From Argopecten irradians (Eukaryota; Mollusca; Bivalvia; Pectinida; Pectinidae): 64,000 bases of DNA. How positions within the stretch are numbered: the first letter of the stretch is position 1; the number at the start of each line of letters is the position of its first letter. Of this stretch, positions 11,423 to 23,008 are shown in pieces. Where the stretch lies: assembly GCF_041381155.1 (NCBI RefSeq), contig NC_091143.1, forward strand, positions 27,467,331 to 27,531,330, given 5' to 3'. Below the pieces are notes generated by a model. The model worked only from the letters and a program-made list of their open reading frames with translations. It ran no database searches and was not told the DNA's origin. Position numbers and translations under genes: made by a program.

Positions 11423-12449
11423 AATGAAAATTACACGAGAAAACTTTTTTAACGCGAATTTCATTTTCGCTCCCATTGCTGTGTTTTTGTGATTTTGGGG
11501 GTAGCTCTGTTTCGCAAGTAATGTATCGGGCACTCGTGAAAATTCCATAGTTTTCCTGCTGGAACCTGTGTTTAGACATCTTAAAGACATCATTAAAGTA
11601 TTTTTATGATTATTGTACAATTAAATGAAATTGATATACTACAAAATAAAAGTGATCCTTAGCAAATTTTGAGTAGTATATAATATCATGACAAATAAAA
11701 ATAAAATAATGGTAGAAGCAAGTATAAAACCATATAATATAATGAAAACCCTTCTTTATGGCTACAAAAACATGTACAGCATATGATTATTCACACTTAG
11801 TAACTCTTCACACAACTTTTGCATACGTTTTAACGTTTATTAGATTAACACAGTAATCAGGACCCTGTAGTCGATAAATTTGTGTTTTCAGTCGATAGCA
11901 GATATGTCCATTAGACAGATGAGATTTCCTTCGATCGGATGTTTGGAATATTCACGCGTCGCGCATGCACATAGGGGTTGTTTACACTCGCCGAAAGATA
12001 ATAATATGAAATTGTGACTAGGTCGTTCCTATTTATTTTCAGTTTTTCTCCATTTTGAACAAAATTGTTATACAAACTTTTAGATATTGTTATTAACACA
12101 AAGTACACAACTTCTACAATTAATTTTAGTTCTATATTTCTTTTTATCTTTTATTACATGATTTTTTAAACGATTTAGTTCCTTTAAGCTCTAAACGTCA
12201 GACAGAGGGACATGTGTAAACATTTGACTAGTTATGTGTAAACAATTCTATTACCGTTATTTCTGAATTTCATGTATAGATTTTTATCATAGACTTACTT
12301 ATGCACATTGCATTTTAGTATGGTCGGACAAAATAGCAATTGGGTAACTGTCTTAGATTTGGAGAGTCAATGTCTGTTATTGCTATTTCTTAGAAAGTAC
12401 TTAGATAATTTTTCTCTAGTCTGAAGTTTGGTAATGATATTCTGAATTG
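11423..12449. other. Gene-free stretch
   Basis: Likely the 3' flank of the Tc1 remnant followed by AT-rich intergenic DNA. No coding sequence is supported. Confidence 0.5.
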
Positions 12450-12769
12450 CAATCTGATTAAACTACAGATCCTTATTATCACTACATTTGATAAGAGGAT
12501 CTGAGAACATCCCATAAGGGGTCACGTCAATATGACCTTTTGAAATGGCCAATCAAATTGACACTGCCAGAATCTTGACTGGGGACTCATCTTGCCCGAA
12601 GTGCACAACAAAGCTAATTGTACATGTATACTGGGGCTAAAAGACGTTTTCAATTGATGCTCTGAAGTACACGTGGTATAAAGGTCATCTGGACGTGACC
12701 CCTTATGGGATATTGTCAGATCCTCTATTGAACGGAGTGGTTATAAGGATCTGTGTTTTAATCAGATTG
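12450..12769. mobile_element. Foldback MITE family M4
   Basis: The left end reads CAATCTGATTAAACTACAGA and the right end is its near complement (TTTTAATCAGATTG). Just inside, GGATCTGAGAACATCCCATA pairs with TATGGGATATTGTCAGATCC. It is non-coding. A longer copy is at 19292-19680 and an 84-bp deletion copy at 43765-43848. Confidence 0.75.
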
Positions 12770-12929
12770 TTTGAATTGCTTTCTTAATCCTTTAGGTTCA
12801 TTTTTATGTGTTTGCAGTTCTGAGATTGATTAGAATTACAAAAGAATGGGTATCTGATAAATTTTAAATATAGCATAGGTAAAATGAAAGAAGGGATCCA
12901 TTCTTAAAACTGCTTGATATATAATGTTC

Positions 12930-13262
12930 AACGGTGGTCGTCAAAATCAACCTTCTAGATCAATCTTACCGTACACAGACATGATGTCTTCAGGTAAATT
13001 CAGGTCAATTTCAGGCGTTATTTTAGGTAAAATTTACCAGCTAAGAAGTCAAAGATCAAAATCTTGACATGGGATTGATCTGAATTTCACATGAAAAAAA
13101 TTTCAGATCAAGAAATTTACCTCCTGAAATCCATATGAAGATTTTGATAAACATTTTTTTTAAAGTTCTCTTCATAGATTTTTCTTTCATGTGAAATTGA
13201 CCTCAATTTCAGGTCAATATTTTTTTAGGTGAACTTGATCTGAATATTACCTGTATTCCTGG
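12930..13262. repeat. AGGTCA-rich inverted repeat region
   Basis: Forms of CAGGTCAATTTCAGG, their complement (TTGACCT) and ACATGAAA/TTTCATGT occur several times in both orientations within 330 bp. This is probably a decayed foldback element; no gene is present. Confidence 0.4.
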
Positions 13263-14069
13263 TTATTTTTATTAAAGAATCTGTTTTAAAATCCTGTGGT
13301 GATCTGGGTGTATAATTGATAGACCTGTGTCAAACGATTACTAGCTATTCAAAAGTTATAACCTGGCATATGCTTATAACAGGAAAATGATAAGTTAATA
13401 AGATGGTACTGCTCTTTCAAGAGCAATTATAAAGAAAAGTATGGCGTAAGTATATTTATTTATTTAGATGACTTATTAAAGTGAATAGTCGGGCAAAGAA
13501 AACCAGTCTAAATGCGTTCATTGGTCTTCCAAAAGTTCTCAGATATTAATACGACGGCCAAGTTCTACTTACGTTTCCCAGTTCTGACCATTAAAGTAAA
13601 GGAAAGTTGAAAGCATTGAAAGCGAGGCTGCGTGTAAATGTAACCACGGACATAGTCAGCCGGGAGGACGTTTTTAGGATTCCTATACTTTTAATTAATT
13701 TCTTCGTACGCAGACAGATTTTGGCGAGAGATTTTATTTTTCTTTTCATAAGAAATTATACTGGATACATTCACACCATTGTTACCGACTTTAGCCATCC
13801 TTGCCCGACTGTTCACTTATTAACAGGGTTCAATCTAATTAAAATGAGGCCATGCAGTAATCGTACGGCGTGTGTTTCCAAAGAGATTTTTGGGGGACCG
13901 ACGAGGCAACGGATACCGACCGAACATCTGATGATAATAGGTCGATTATCATATGATTTGCAGGCGATAACGAAAAAAAAACATTCTTTTTCGAAACAGA
14001 CGCAATACGATTACCGCCCGGCCCCCTTTTTATATAAATGATGTGGGACCAGTGCTGTCCGATGTCTAC

Positions 14070-14154
14070 CCCCTATCCCCGGATATCGGCCAATCATTGT
14101 GACAACAGCATAAAACTTATGTCACAATGATCGGCCGATAACCGGGCATAGGGG
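14070..14154. repeat. Hairpin inside the Harbinger element
   Basis: CCCCTATCCCCGGATATCGG and AATCATTGTGACA on the left pair with TGTCACAATGATCGG and GATAACCGGGCATAGGGG on the right, around a short loop. Confidence 0.7.
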
Positions 14155-14568
14155 ATAATCGGGAGTATACCGCTGGTTTTGGCCATTTTTCCGACATCGG
14201 ACAACACCGGTCAAAAAATTGTCACACAACATTTGCATAAATGGCATCGCCAAGACGCCGTGCGGAGGCCGTCCAAAGTCCGTCGGTTAATCGTACGGCG
14301 TCCGTTTCCAGGAGAGCTTTTTGGGCAACGGTGAGGCAATAAATACCGACCTAACATCTAATACTGATCGGACGATTACTCTAGAATGTTTACGCGATAA
14401 TCTGCCTAATTACCGAACATGGTACGAATATCGCCCGATTAACCTACGGACAACGAACGATGTTTGTACCGGTTCCGGCCGAATGTCGGCCGTGTGGTGG
14501 CCGTTTGCTATGTCTTTTTGGTAAGAGGTTTGTAATGGTCGCCCTAGCTGGTATGCTCAAATCATACG

Positions 14569-14735
14569 ATGGCTGCACCAAGAAGACTACGAGAGGCGAT
14601 GCCGGAAGAGGAATCGGCTTAAGCAAGACTTCATCACCATATGGTACTGGCGGCGCTATTAGAAGAAGCGGAAAGAGAGCGACAGAGGGCCCCAAGAAGA
14701 AGACGGAGGTGGTGGGTCCTTGACTGGACATGTGG
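14569..14735 (+). pseudogene. Harbinger transposase N-terminal fragment
   Basis: The frame reads MAAPRRLREAMPEEES, an in-frame TAA at 14620, then ALLEEAERERQRAPRRRR followed by WWVLDWT. An acidic stretch and then a run of arginines with RWWV is typical of the start of animal Harbinger transposases, and the DDE core is absent. It is a broken gene, probably left by the internal deletion. Confidence 0.5.
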
Positions 14736-15037
14736 TTACCCTCGAAAAAAGATGCTATCTTCTGCATTATCTCGATGGGGAATTCTGGTTCTTTACGGCG
14801 CCTCTGAGACTGCGACTGGGACTGTGACCATGGCTGCAACTTAACCACAGAATCCTGCGACGCATCTTACTCTATGGGTCCGGTTCCATAGGAGCTCTCC
14901 TCGTCACTGCTGTTATCATTGGCAGAGGCAGCTTTCTTTTTCCTGGGTGAGGTTCTCCGAAGAGCTGCTGGTGCTTTCTTCTGAAAGCCTTTACCTTTGC
15001 CTTTGCAATCATTTCCTTGTTTTACTTTAGGCGGCAT
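14735..15037 (-). pseudogene. Harbinger Myb-like accessory protein, N-terminal fragment
   Basis: Starting at 15037, the frame reads MPPKVKQGND and a Lys/Gly-rich basic stretch, then an acidic DNSSDEESSY segment and an in-frame stop at 14867-14869. It continues in the same frame with a Gln/Ser run and PEFPIEIMQKIASFFEGN, which resembles the first helix of Myb/SANT-like domains. The rest is lost at the deletion junction. Assignment rests on layout and weak similarity. Confidence 0.4.
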
Positions 15038-15599
15038 CTTGTTAACTTTTGTGTAAAAATCTTGCTATATCGTAATGCTGTACACGGCAACTGACGGGTG
15101 TTTATATAGTCCGTCCGATGCTCGGCCGATATTCGGTTTAGTGTGACCGGCCGATGTCTGTAACATATCTGATCCACACCGGTTCTAGCCGGTCGGACAT
15201 CGGTGGGTTACTTTTCGATGTGTAAAAAGGCATCGGCCGGATATCGATCGGTCCAGTCCCGTTCTACTCAAAAGCTACATACACGTCGGTTATCGATGTC
15301 CGGCCGGATATCGGACGATACCTAAACGATATGTTAAGGGTATGGCCGGTTCTTAAAGTCTCAAGACACCGGAGAGATTTTAACTTCGAGTTAAAACTCT
15401 TCCGGCACCTCCCCGATGCTGCCTGAGCACCCCGGCCACCGGCCGTCCATGTCTGGTGTTCGGCGGGGAGCCGGACTAAAATGGCTAAAAACCATGCCGG
15501 AAATTCATCCTAAGCCTAATCGGAAGGGGTTGTGACAGAAGCATAAGGTAGAGTATATTTATTGGAGCATTATTACAAGTCAAATTACATTGCAACATG

Positions 15600-15825
15600 G
15601 TTTGGGTTTTATTAGTTTAAAGCCCCTATTGATAGCCAGGGTAATGTAAGGACGTGCCAGGTTTGTTGGTGGAGGAAAGCTGGAGTACACAGAGAAAAAC
15701 CACCGACCAGTGATCAGTACCTTGCAACTGCTCTACATGGGATTATAACTCGCGATCTAGAGGTGGAGGGCGTGTGGTAATGCGTCGAGACATCTTAAAC
15801 ACTCGGTTATCGCGGCCCCGACTTT
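15600..15825 (-). mobile_element. tRNA-Leu/Ser-like-headed SINE
   Basis: Read on the minus strand, a tRNA-like head begins at about 15824 with an A box-like part (inverse of CACTCGGTTATCGCGG). A decayed B box (inverse of GGGATTATAACTCGC) follows, then a body, and then the tail CATTACCCTGGCTATCAATA. It is the same family as the better preserved copy at 31455-31681. Confidence 0.7.
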
Positions 15826-16795
15826 TCCACAAAACAAATTTTTAAGCAACTCTATAGTCAGTACGGTCACTCCAATATACGGGAAGTCTGATTGGAAAAC
15901 AACTCTGGGAACTTCTCGCGGCTACGACTTCCAAGCAAACTATACAGTTGTGTAAGTTCAAACAGATCACGTTCAGATTCCAAGGGGAAATCATTGTCGG
16001 AAACTCGATCAGCTGTATCCGCCGCGTCTTTGCACTCAACACACACCATGTACATACACAAGTGCTATTGTGTCTCCTCCGTACAAAAATATGAAAGTTA
16101 GGACTACGAAAAATTTGGTTTTTGGATCTATATCGCGGCGATAGATTGATACCTCCCTGACATATATTAAGCGGTTCAGTGATGATTTCAAACTCGACAT
16201 TATCAATAGTCGAACGACCCTTTTCATCAATATCTTATACTACCTTTCCATACCTGTAAATTCTATATGGCTGCCCCGCATTGCTACTCTAACAGCGGTA
16301 CTATAGACACGCCAAATGGTTCCGAAATATACATTGTTGAATTTGAATTTGATTACGAATGGCTTTCAACTTTTGACTACTTTTATCTTTTTTATAAGTA
16401 ACTGATACCACGGTATAAACAAGGTCCACAACGCGTAACTGCCATTTACTATGTGTATCGTTAGTTAATTTTAAAATTTAGAAATTATACTCGTTCTAGC
16501 TCATGTCTTATTAAGATTTAAAAATTAACTGCTCTAGCTCGTGTCTTATTAAGATTTAGAAATTAACTAACTCGAGCTCGATAAACATGATAAACAACAG
16601 CTGTGGATCTCTATTTATCTGTACCTTATCTTATATTGTGAGTAAAAACCATGCGAGAATGGTAGGAGGACTGATGTTTGGTTATATTCCTTTAACATTT
16701 TAAGTAAGTGGTATTATTAGGATATTTCATAGTGATACATGTATTCTCTAATAACATTTATAGTCACTTTAAAGCTACCGATAATTTCTATAATA
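15826..16795. other. Gene-free stretch
   Basis: Overlapping short frames on both strands (15842-16230) have no recognisable features. Two imperfect copies of CATGTCTTATTAAGATTT / CGTGTCTTATTAAGATTT lie at about 16500-16570. Confidence 0.5.
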
Positions 16796-17321
16796 CAGTG
16801 AAACTTTCTTAAGACGAATCTGGATGATACGAATTGCTTGTTCAAATTCCCGGTTTTGGATCCTCTTTATCTAGACTTCTTAAAAACACGTAATACGAAT
16901 TTGCTTATAGCGAATTATCTTTTGATACAAAGCGATATCGTGCTCCTGTCAAGCAAATAGTTGCTCTTTAACATTTTTTTCCATTTTTGTTTCCGATAGT
17001 ACTGAATGTAGCTTTGGTTTAAAGTGAAACTTTGGGCCCAAAAAGGGGATCGATTGATAGAAAATCAAATACAATCAAATAACACAAGTATACAATTCAA
17101 TATCGATAAGGGAAAATCTGCCACAGAAGATATTGCTGCCGACTTTGACATTTGTGAGTAAGCTTAGTATTTATGTTGATTCGGGGTACAATCAGCCTAT
17201 GAATTTAATTAACTTGTAGTTTCAGAAACGTTATAGCGAATATCTGTTATTACGAATTATTTCTTCTGGTCCCATGTGACTCGTTATAGTAGATCTTCTA
17301 AATACTGAGCAGGCGTCACTG
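16796..17321. mobile_element. Pogo/Tigger-type non-autonomous element
   Basis: The left end is CAGTGAAACTTTCTTAAGAC after a TA, and the right end closes on GTCACTG. Near both ends are forms of TTATAGCGAAT/CGTTATAG, as in foldback pogo relatives. No transposase remains. Confidence 0.55.
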
Positions 17322-17510
17322 TGTAATTTGAGCGAGCGGAATGTTATTGTCTTGTAATTCGTTGTAAATATAACATTTTCAGATGTAACTAATCATTAAA
17401 ATATTTAAACGAACTCTGTTATTTGAATGGATGAAACGTAATATACTCCGATAACACATACCATGACCAATGTTATTAATCATTATCACACATTCCTCCT
17501 TATTCCGTCT

Positions 17511-17680
17511 TTGCATATTACAGAGTTAGCTCCCTTGTGGGTAGGTATCGATTGTAACGTCATTCATTTGTGAGCCCAATTCACTTCGTTTTCATCGAAA
17601 AGTATGACGTTACGCTCGCAAACACATGACGTCAAAATCAATACCTACCCGCAAGTACAGATAACTCTGTAATATACAAA
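17511..17680. mobile_element. MITE family M2
   Basis: The inverted ends are TTGCATATTACAGAGTTA and TAACTCTGTAATATACAA. GTGGGTAGGTATCGATTG pairs with CAATACCTACCCGC inside, and GACGTTACGCTC lies near the centre. Confidence 0.75.
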
Positions 17681-17778
17681 TACAGAATACTCGGTGACTA
17701 TGTCCATATAATGTTGGTTATCCGTTATCACCCAACCGACCTGTAGGGTAACGTCTTTTTACGGTGAGTAGGTTATAT

Positions 17779-18108
17779 TTATAATTTAGGAAATCTTTCT
17801 TTCGGACAGGAAAAATGAAGTAAACACAGAAAAGTTACAAATATTATGATCCATACCAGTAATAAAATAAATACTGAACTATGCGTGGGCTTGATTTCCC
17901 TTTCGTTTGGCTCCGAGCTGAGCGTTCGGGACACAAAACAGTCAAAACAAGTTTCTGGTCCTTGTTCGTTTGTAGTTTCATGTGACAGCTGTCCGGTATC
18001 TTTGGCACTATATGTGTCCGTGAAGTAGCACATGACAACGGACGAGAGTTGCACTATAAGACACATCACAATGATAATGCAGTCTTCTAAAACACAAAAA
18101 CGTAACAT
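17779..18108 (-). CDS. Hypothetical two-pass membrane protein or exon
   Basis: One open frame of 109 codons reads two hydrophobic spans, about residues 8-29 (EDCIIIVMCLIVQLSSVVMC) and 83-103 (VFILLLVWIIIFVTFLCLL). Between them lies a polar loop with a CFDCF pair, and the tail is short. A TTTTAG acceptor-like site lies near the start of the first span, so this may be an internal or last exon rather than a complete gene. I recognise no family. No promoter, partner exon or poly(A) signal was tied to it, and it could be chance. Confidence 0.25.
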   Translation of the reverse strand: MLRFCVLEDCIIIVMCLIVQLSSVVMCYFTDTYSAKDTGQLSHETTNEQGPETCFDCFVSRTLSSEPNEREIKPTHSSVFILLLVWIIIFVTFLCLLHFSCPKERFPKL

Positions 18109-18739
18109 ACCGCAAATATTTGAAGCCGTCTTTAAATTACATAAGCTGTATCTACCAATCAGATAAAGCTTTTCTTGTAGTAATTATCAAAACTTTTTAC
18201 AGTACATTTATGCAATTTTTCCAGACTTTATACTTACATAACTTATACTTAAAGCTGTTAGGAAATTAAAACCAAATAAAACCTATCATGTAAGATCACT
18301 CAATACTGGATCCCAGGAAATTTTAAAGTGATCTTATTTTGTATGTGGCCGTCACTACGTAGAAGGGTTGCCAAGACAGGTTTCAATGTACTTCATATTT
18401 CGTTTCAACCGACAGAAAGTCTCTCTAATGGGCCGGAAATGGTGAAGAGTTTGATCAAATACACTAGAGAGTACTTTAGTCAAGCTCAAGATATGTGATG
18501 TAAGTTACAACTAAGGTTAACTGACCACTCAGTCATTAGTCTCGTCCATTAGTCGCCGGACACCTCATTCTCAAACCCGGAAAGCCCTCAGGTCAGGGAA
18601 ATCAATCTTCTATTGGGTGACTGATATCAAGCTACTGTCCTCTGTCGGTAGCTATGGAAAGTCCAATGCTCTGTGATAACGACAGTCCTCCTCATCCCCT
18701 TCCACTGGTTCTCGTTGTCGTCATCATGCTTCAACTAGG

Positions 18740-18866
18740 TTGTTTGGTTAGGGTTATTAAGTTTAACGGCCAGTGTCATTTAAGGTCGGCTTCACATGTA
18801 TGCAGTGTGCTGCGCTGTGTGAATGTGTGTATGTTTTGGGAGACTGCGGTATATCAAACCTAGTAA
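18740..18866 (-). mobile_element. Long-SINE tail fragment
   Basis: The stretch shares the family tail and the following TGTATGCAGTGTGCTGCG, TTTTGGGAGACTGCGGTATA order with the other copies. The tail itself (AACGGCCAGTGTCATTTAAG) is diverged. Confidence 0.65.
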
Positions 18867-19114
18867 AAACGGTTTCACTGCGGAAGTACGTATCTTACTT
18901 TGGATAGGAATACACATGGCTTACAAACGGAATGTTAGAATCATTCTTCTCATTTTACTCCACAATGTCTGGCACCATTATTACTTTTACTAAAAGTTTG
19001 CCTTACATTTTAGTTTAGTATGATGCAATAAAAGAAATATAGGCATATTAATAAAAAAGTCATTAACAACTGAACAATATGTTTTTGGCTCATCATATTC
19101 TAAAGTAAAAATTT

Positions 19115-19236
19115 CAGCTCAAACTTTTAAATGGTGTAAATGTTGGTAATGGTGTAAAGTAAGTAACTTTTGTAACTGAAGAAAAAAACCTATTCGTCTG
19201 CTCCTGTTTTTGATAGAGAAAAATTGTCAGCGGTGG
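19115..19236. mobile_element. MITE family M1 fragment
   Basis: Right half only: GTAAAGTAAGTAACTTTTGT, TATTCGTCTGCTCCTG and GTCAGCGGTGGTGCATCTTA. Confidence 0.65.
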
Positions 19237-19291
19237 TGCATCTTATGCAACTGTTTAGAATATTCTAATTTTCATAATGTATGTAATAAAC

Positions 19292-19680
19292 CAATCTGAT
19301 TAAAATACAGATCCTTATTATCACTACCGTTTGATATGAGGATCTGACAATATCCCATTAGGGGTCACGTCAGGATGACCTTTGGAAATGGCCAATCAAA
19401 TTGGCACTGCCAGAATCTTGACTGGGGACGAACTAGTTTGAAACAGCTGTCCGAATTATTTTCGTGTACGTAGTCATCTCGCCCAAAGTGCAAAACAATG
19501 CTCAATGTGTATGCTTACTCGGACGGAATGGTGTTAACAATTTACGTAGAAATGTGTAGAACATGTATTTGATCTGGAGTACACGTGGTAAAATGTCATC
19601 CGAACGTGACCCCATATGGGATATTGTCAGATCCTATATTGAACGAAGTGGTTATCAGGATCTGTATTTTAATCAGATTG
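19292..19680. mobile_element. Foldback MITE family M4, longest copy
   Basis: The ends CAATCTGATTAAAATACAGA and TCTGTATTTTAATCAGATTG are exact complements. Inside, GACAATATCCCATTAGGGGT pairs with CCCCATATGGGATATTGTC. It carries central sequence missing from the 12450 copy. Confidence 0.8.
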
Positions 19681-20584
19681 GTCATAAACATATTGCTTTT
19701 TTAGGAATTTATTTTGGTAAGACAAATTTGAGTAATTAAATCATACCTAAAAAGACACAATTACATAACTCTTATTTCTTAGCATAAAGTCTTTTGTTAT
19801 TTCTAGTAAAATTGTATCGAATTTTCCAAAAAAAAAATCTTAAATTGAGAAATCACTCATTGTTCACAGTAGAAATACGAGATTCCATTAACTAGTTCAC
19901 CCCTGACGACTCACTTGAAATCTTCCCAAACCGAAACTAGAACAGTTCATTATAAAATTGCAGGGGGATATATGTTAGATACAAGCGAAACACAGTAATC
20001 TACGTGTGTTTTTGTAAATCATAATAGACCATAGTTACAACAGTGACATTTATTCAAACATGCATCATAAATATAGACAATCTATGAAGACGCAACCCTT
20101 TAACATCATAGTTTACTTTACAATTACAAATCATAAAGTCGAGAATAGTTTATTAACGTTTGGAAAATACAAAACTAAATCTAAAGTTAATATTTACTAT
20201 TTTCTTACTGCGAGATGATTCTCAATAGCAGGAAATACCGATGTATACGTATTTAGACGTGTATGAGCATGTTATTATCGGTCGTATATCATGTTGACTT
20301 ATATATATACAAATGTCTCTATAAACCGATCCATCATCCTTAATCATGTCATGACCACCTTATTATACTGCCCTACATGTGTATGATATTGTTTACTTTC
20401 CATGTGTGGGGGTCGCTTAAATGAACTTCCTCGTACTTATGATATGTGGTTCTCTTTATTAAATATCATCATTTGTAATATTTAAATAAATAAAATAAAT
20501 AAATAAACAATTAAATAAATAGATTGCATGAATGATTCAGACTTCCGTTAACCACTGTATACCTGATTTCACGGCTATTTTCAA
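19681..20584. other. Gene-free stretch
   Basis: AT-rich intergenic DNA with a short AAATAAATAAATA microsatellite near 20490. Nothing codes. Confidence 0.5.
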
Positions 20585-21080
20585 GTTTTATATGTGCCAT
20601 AACTGAGCGAATATTTTGACATGCTAATTTTTCTGCGTAAATCTATTGAAAAACATGAGGTTTGATGAATTGAATTGTGAAAATCATTCAAATTGACAGA
20701 CAAGCATGCATGATGACTTATTAACATAAATTACAGCACATTATGAATGCATTGTGAAACTTGTTTTTATGTTTTATGCATGTCTAGATAAAAACATGCA
20801 TGCACCTGCAGAAAAAAACTTTACAATTACTAATAACACTGTAGAAATGTGAAATGAGGTTTGATTTCATGGTTTGAATATATGTACACATTTCACTGTA
20901 CTATCCACTGTAATATAGATGTAAAAATACTGAAGTTTGGTAGTACTGCTAACATTCCTTTTAAACTCTTAATTGTACAATATAGAAACTTCATATTAAA
21001 AGGATTGTATTTCTCAAAGTTTTGGTAATTTTTGGTGGTGAATAAAATATTCTGAATACGTGGGTATGAAACTGTTTGCA
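20585..21080 (+). repeat. Diverged direct duplication upstream of gene A, copy 1
   Basis: It pairs with 21680-22160. Shared blocks in the same order include TATATGTGCC, GTGAAAATCATT, CACTTTACAATTA-like, ACATTTCACTGT, TGTAGATGTAAA-like, TTCTCAAA and TGGTGAATAAA. Conservation of short blocks across about 500 bp argues for an old segmental duplication. Confidence 0.6.
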
Positions 21081-21679
21081 TGTGTTGTGACTATTTGTTA
21101 AATGTTTTGATATTATTGTATGAATTACTAGTGATGTTTATCTGCTATGTGTAATTGTTATAATTCAGAAAATGAAAGAAAAAATCTATAAAAGTATTCT
21201 AGATATCTCAAAGAAGATATAATTTATATACAATTACCATGAAAAAATTAAAATAAAAAAATGGTGTTTGATAATAATATAAGGATTTGAAAACTGCCGT
21301 TTAGGATATATAACAGAGGCCATTACAATATTGGGTGAACGAGAGTTTTCATTTTATACATATTTACTTATATCAACACTGATTTATTGTGAATAGGAGC
21401 GTTGCGTAGTAGATCTATTATCGCCAAAACTAATATAGTATGTGTATTCAAAGATTAAACGTGCCACTCTTGAACAATTAAATATGATTCCTTTAGTCTT
21501 ATTTTGGCAGCCTGTAGTCATTTCAAAAGAAAAAAGTGTCCCTGGTTTCAGTTTTCGTTAAATTACTGATATATATAATACCCAATTTTAATTTTTTAAC
21601 TAATTATCTATGCAAAAACTCAAAACTCTTCACTTTGACGAAAAAACCCAATTAATGACTACTTTATGTTTTGGTGCAT

Positions 21680-22160
21680 TGGTGTTATATGTGCCGTAAG
21701 TGAGCGGATTGTTCTATCAGAAATCAACTGAAAACCGTCATGTTTGATAATGAATTGATCTGTGAAAATCATTAAAATAGACATATAGAAATGTATGATG
21801 CCTTATAAACGTTAGTTACAACACAGAATCTATACACTATAAAATTTTTGCTTTTATGCCTAATGTATGTTAATACGGAAATTTACCTGCATAAATCACT
21901 TTACAATTATCAATATCACTCTAAATATGTGAATTGAAATTATAGACTACAACTCAGCTTCATGGTATGACCGCATGTGTTCATTTCACTGTGCTGTAGA
22001 TGTAAATATAATGAATTTTATCAGAACTGCCAAACATTCGATAACGCATATTTCTATTTGTAAAATTAAAACCTATGCATTGTAGGTATTGTTATTCTCA
22101 AAATATTAGTAATTTATGATGGCGAATAAACCTTTAAACCCTTTTTGATTCGTGAGTATG
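21680..22160 (+). repeat. Diverged direct duplication upstream of gene A, copy 2
   Basis: The partner of 20585-21080, offset by about 1.1 kb and ending some 270 bp before the gene A promoter. It is non-coding. Confidence 0.6.
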
Positions 22161-22366
22161 AGGATTTTGGCAGACATAACTATACTATTAGTGCATTAAG
22201 TTATCCATGACTATTGCGTAGTTACCCTATCAATCTGTGGTCACTTAGATCTTTCTAATACACCACATAAAACATCAGTCACAGGTTAACATGGATTCGT
22301 CATAATCATCACCAGTCATTTGTCAATGTTATTGCGGTCTTTTGTTGATTTCACGGATCGCATTTG

Positions 22367-22469
22367 AGGAATATTTCCTGATTTCCTCCTGCAACTGGTA
22401 TAAATATGACAGAGAATCACCTTCAAATCACTCTCAATCTACTCGACACTGAATCCTACCGACGTCCAG
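22367..22469 (+). promoter_or_regulatory. Gene A core promoter and non-coding exon 1
   Basis: AGGAATATTTCCT (22367-22379) ends 20 nt before TATAAATAT (22399-22407). TTTCCTCCTG (22382-22391) lies between them, as in gene B. A start at the A of TCACTCTC (22430) is 31 nt from the TATA box. Exon 1 (22430-22469) ends GTCCAG/GTAAGC. Confidence 0.75.
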
Positions 22470-22791
22470 GTAAGCACATATATTTGTACTGTATTAAGTC
22501 CAGTTGCGATAACGTATCTCTGAATTAGAAACGAACGTTATGTCGATAATTCTTTCAATGTTTAAAGCGTTAATAAGACTTTAGTTTCGTATATATATTA
22601 CTGGTACAAATCATGGTTTCACTATTGAAATTTTATCAAACAAAACCTTTTTGCTTTTCATTGATTTACGAGAATGTTTAGTGGGGATTTTGTTTGGTCT
22701 CCGAAACATATTTGCTACAAGAAACCACTTGCATAAAATACGGAAACTTCCTTCAAAACTGACAATGCTTTCAATACTCTTTAATTACCCT

Positions 22792-23008
22792 TCAAAGATG
22801 CTCCATCGCCTGAAGAACAAATTTTTTTTCGGGACACTATTAATTATTTTGAATATTTGTATCATAAAGTAAAATAACAAGCTCAAACTTTTCAATGATG
22901 GTAATGATGTAAAGTAAGTAACTTTGTAACTGAAAAAAACTTCTAAATCGTCTCCTCCTGTTTTTGATAGAGAAAAATATCATTCGTCAGTGGTGTTAGC
23001 ATCTTTAT
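22792..23008. mobile_element. MITE family M1 copy in gene A intron 1
   Basis: It runs from TCAAAGATGCTCCATCGCC to CATTCGTCAGTGGTG and GCATCTTTATAA. The left third is deleted relative to the complete copies. Confidence 0.7.

Larger units (their letters stand above)
13540..15480. mobile_element. Internally deleted PIF/Harbinger element
   Basis: This GC-rich island holds the N-terminal part of a Harbinger-type transposase on the plus strand (from 14569) and of a Myb-like accessory protein on the minus strand (from 15037). The two run toward each other and meet at about 14735, where the middle of both genes seems lost. Motifs of the type TCGGCCGATATCCGG recur on both flanks (about 14083, 14131, 15122, 15227, 15299), as expected for subterminal transposase-binding repeats. 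A large hairpin sits at 14070-14154, and a direct repeat pairs 13858-13950 with 14288-14378. Exact terminal repeats were not resolved. Confidence 0.55.

Noticed and set aside
13607-14041. A 144-codon plus-strand protein
   Set aside because: It crosses the direct repeat of the Harbinger element, has no recognisable domain and ends in lysine-rich low complexity; most likely chance in GC-rich DNA.
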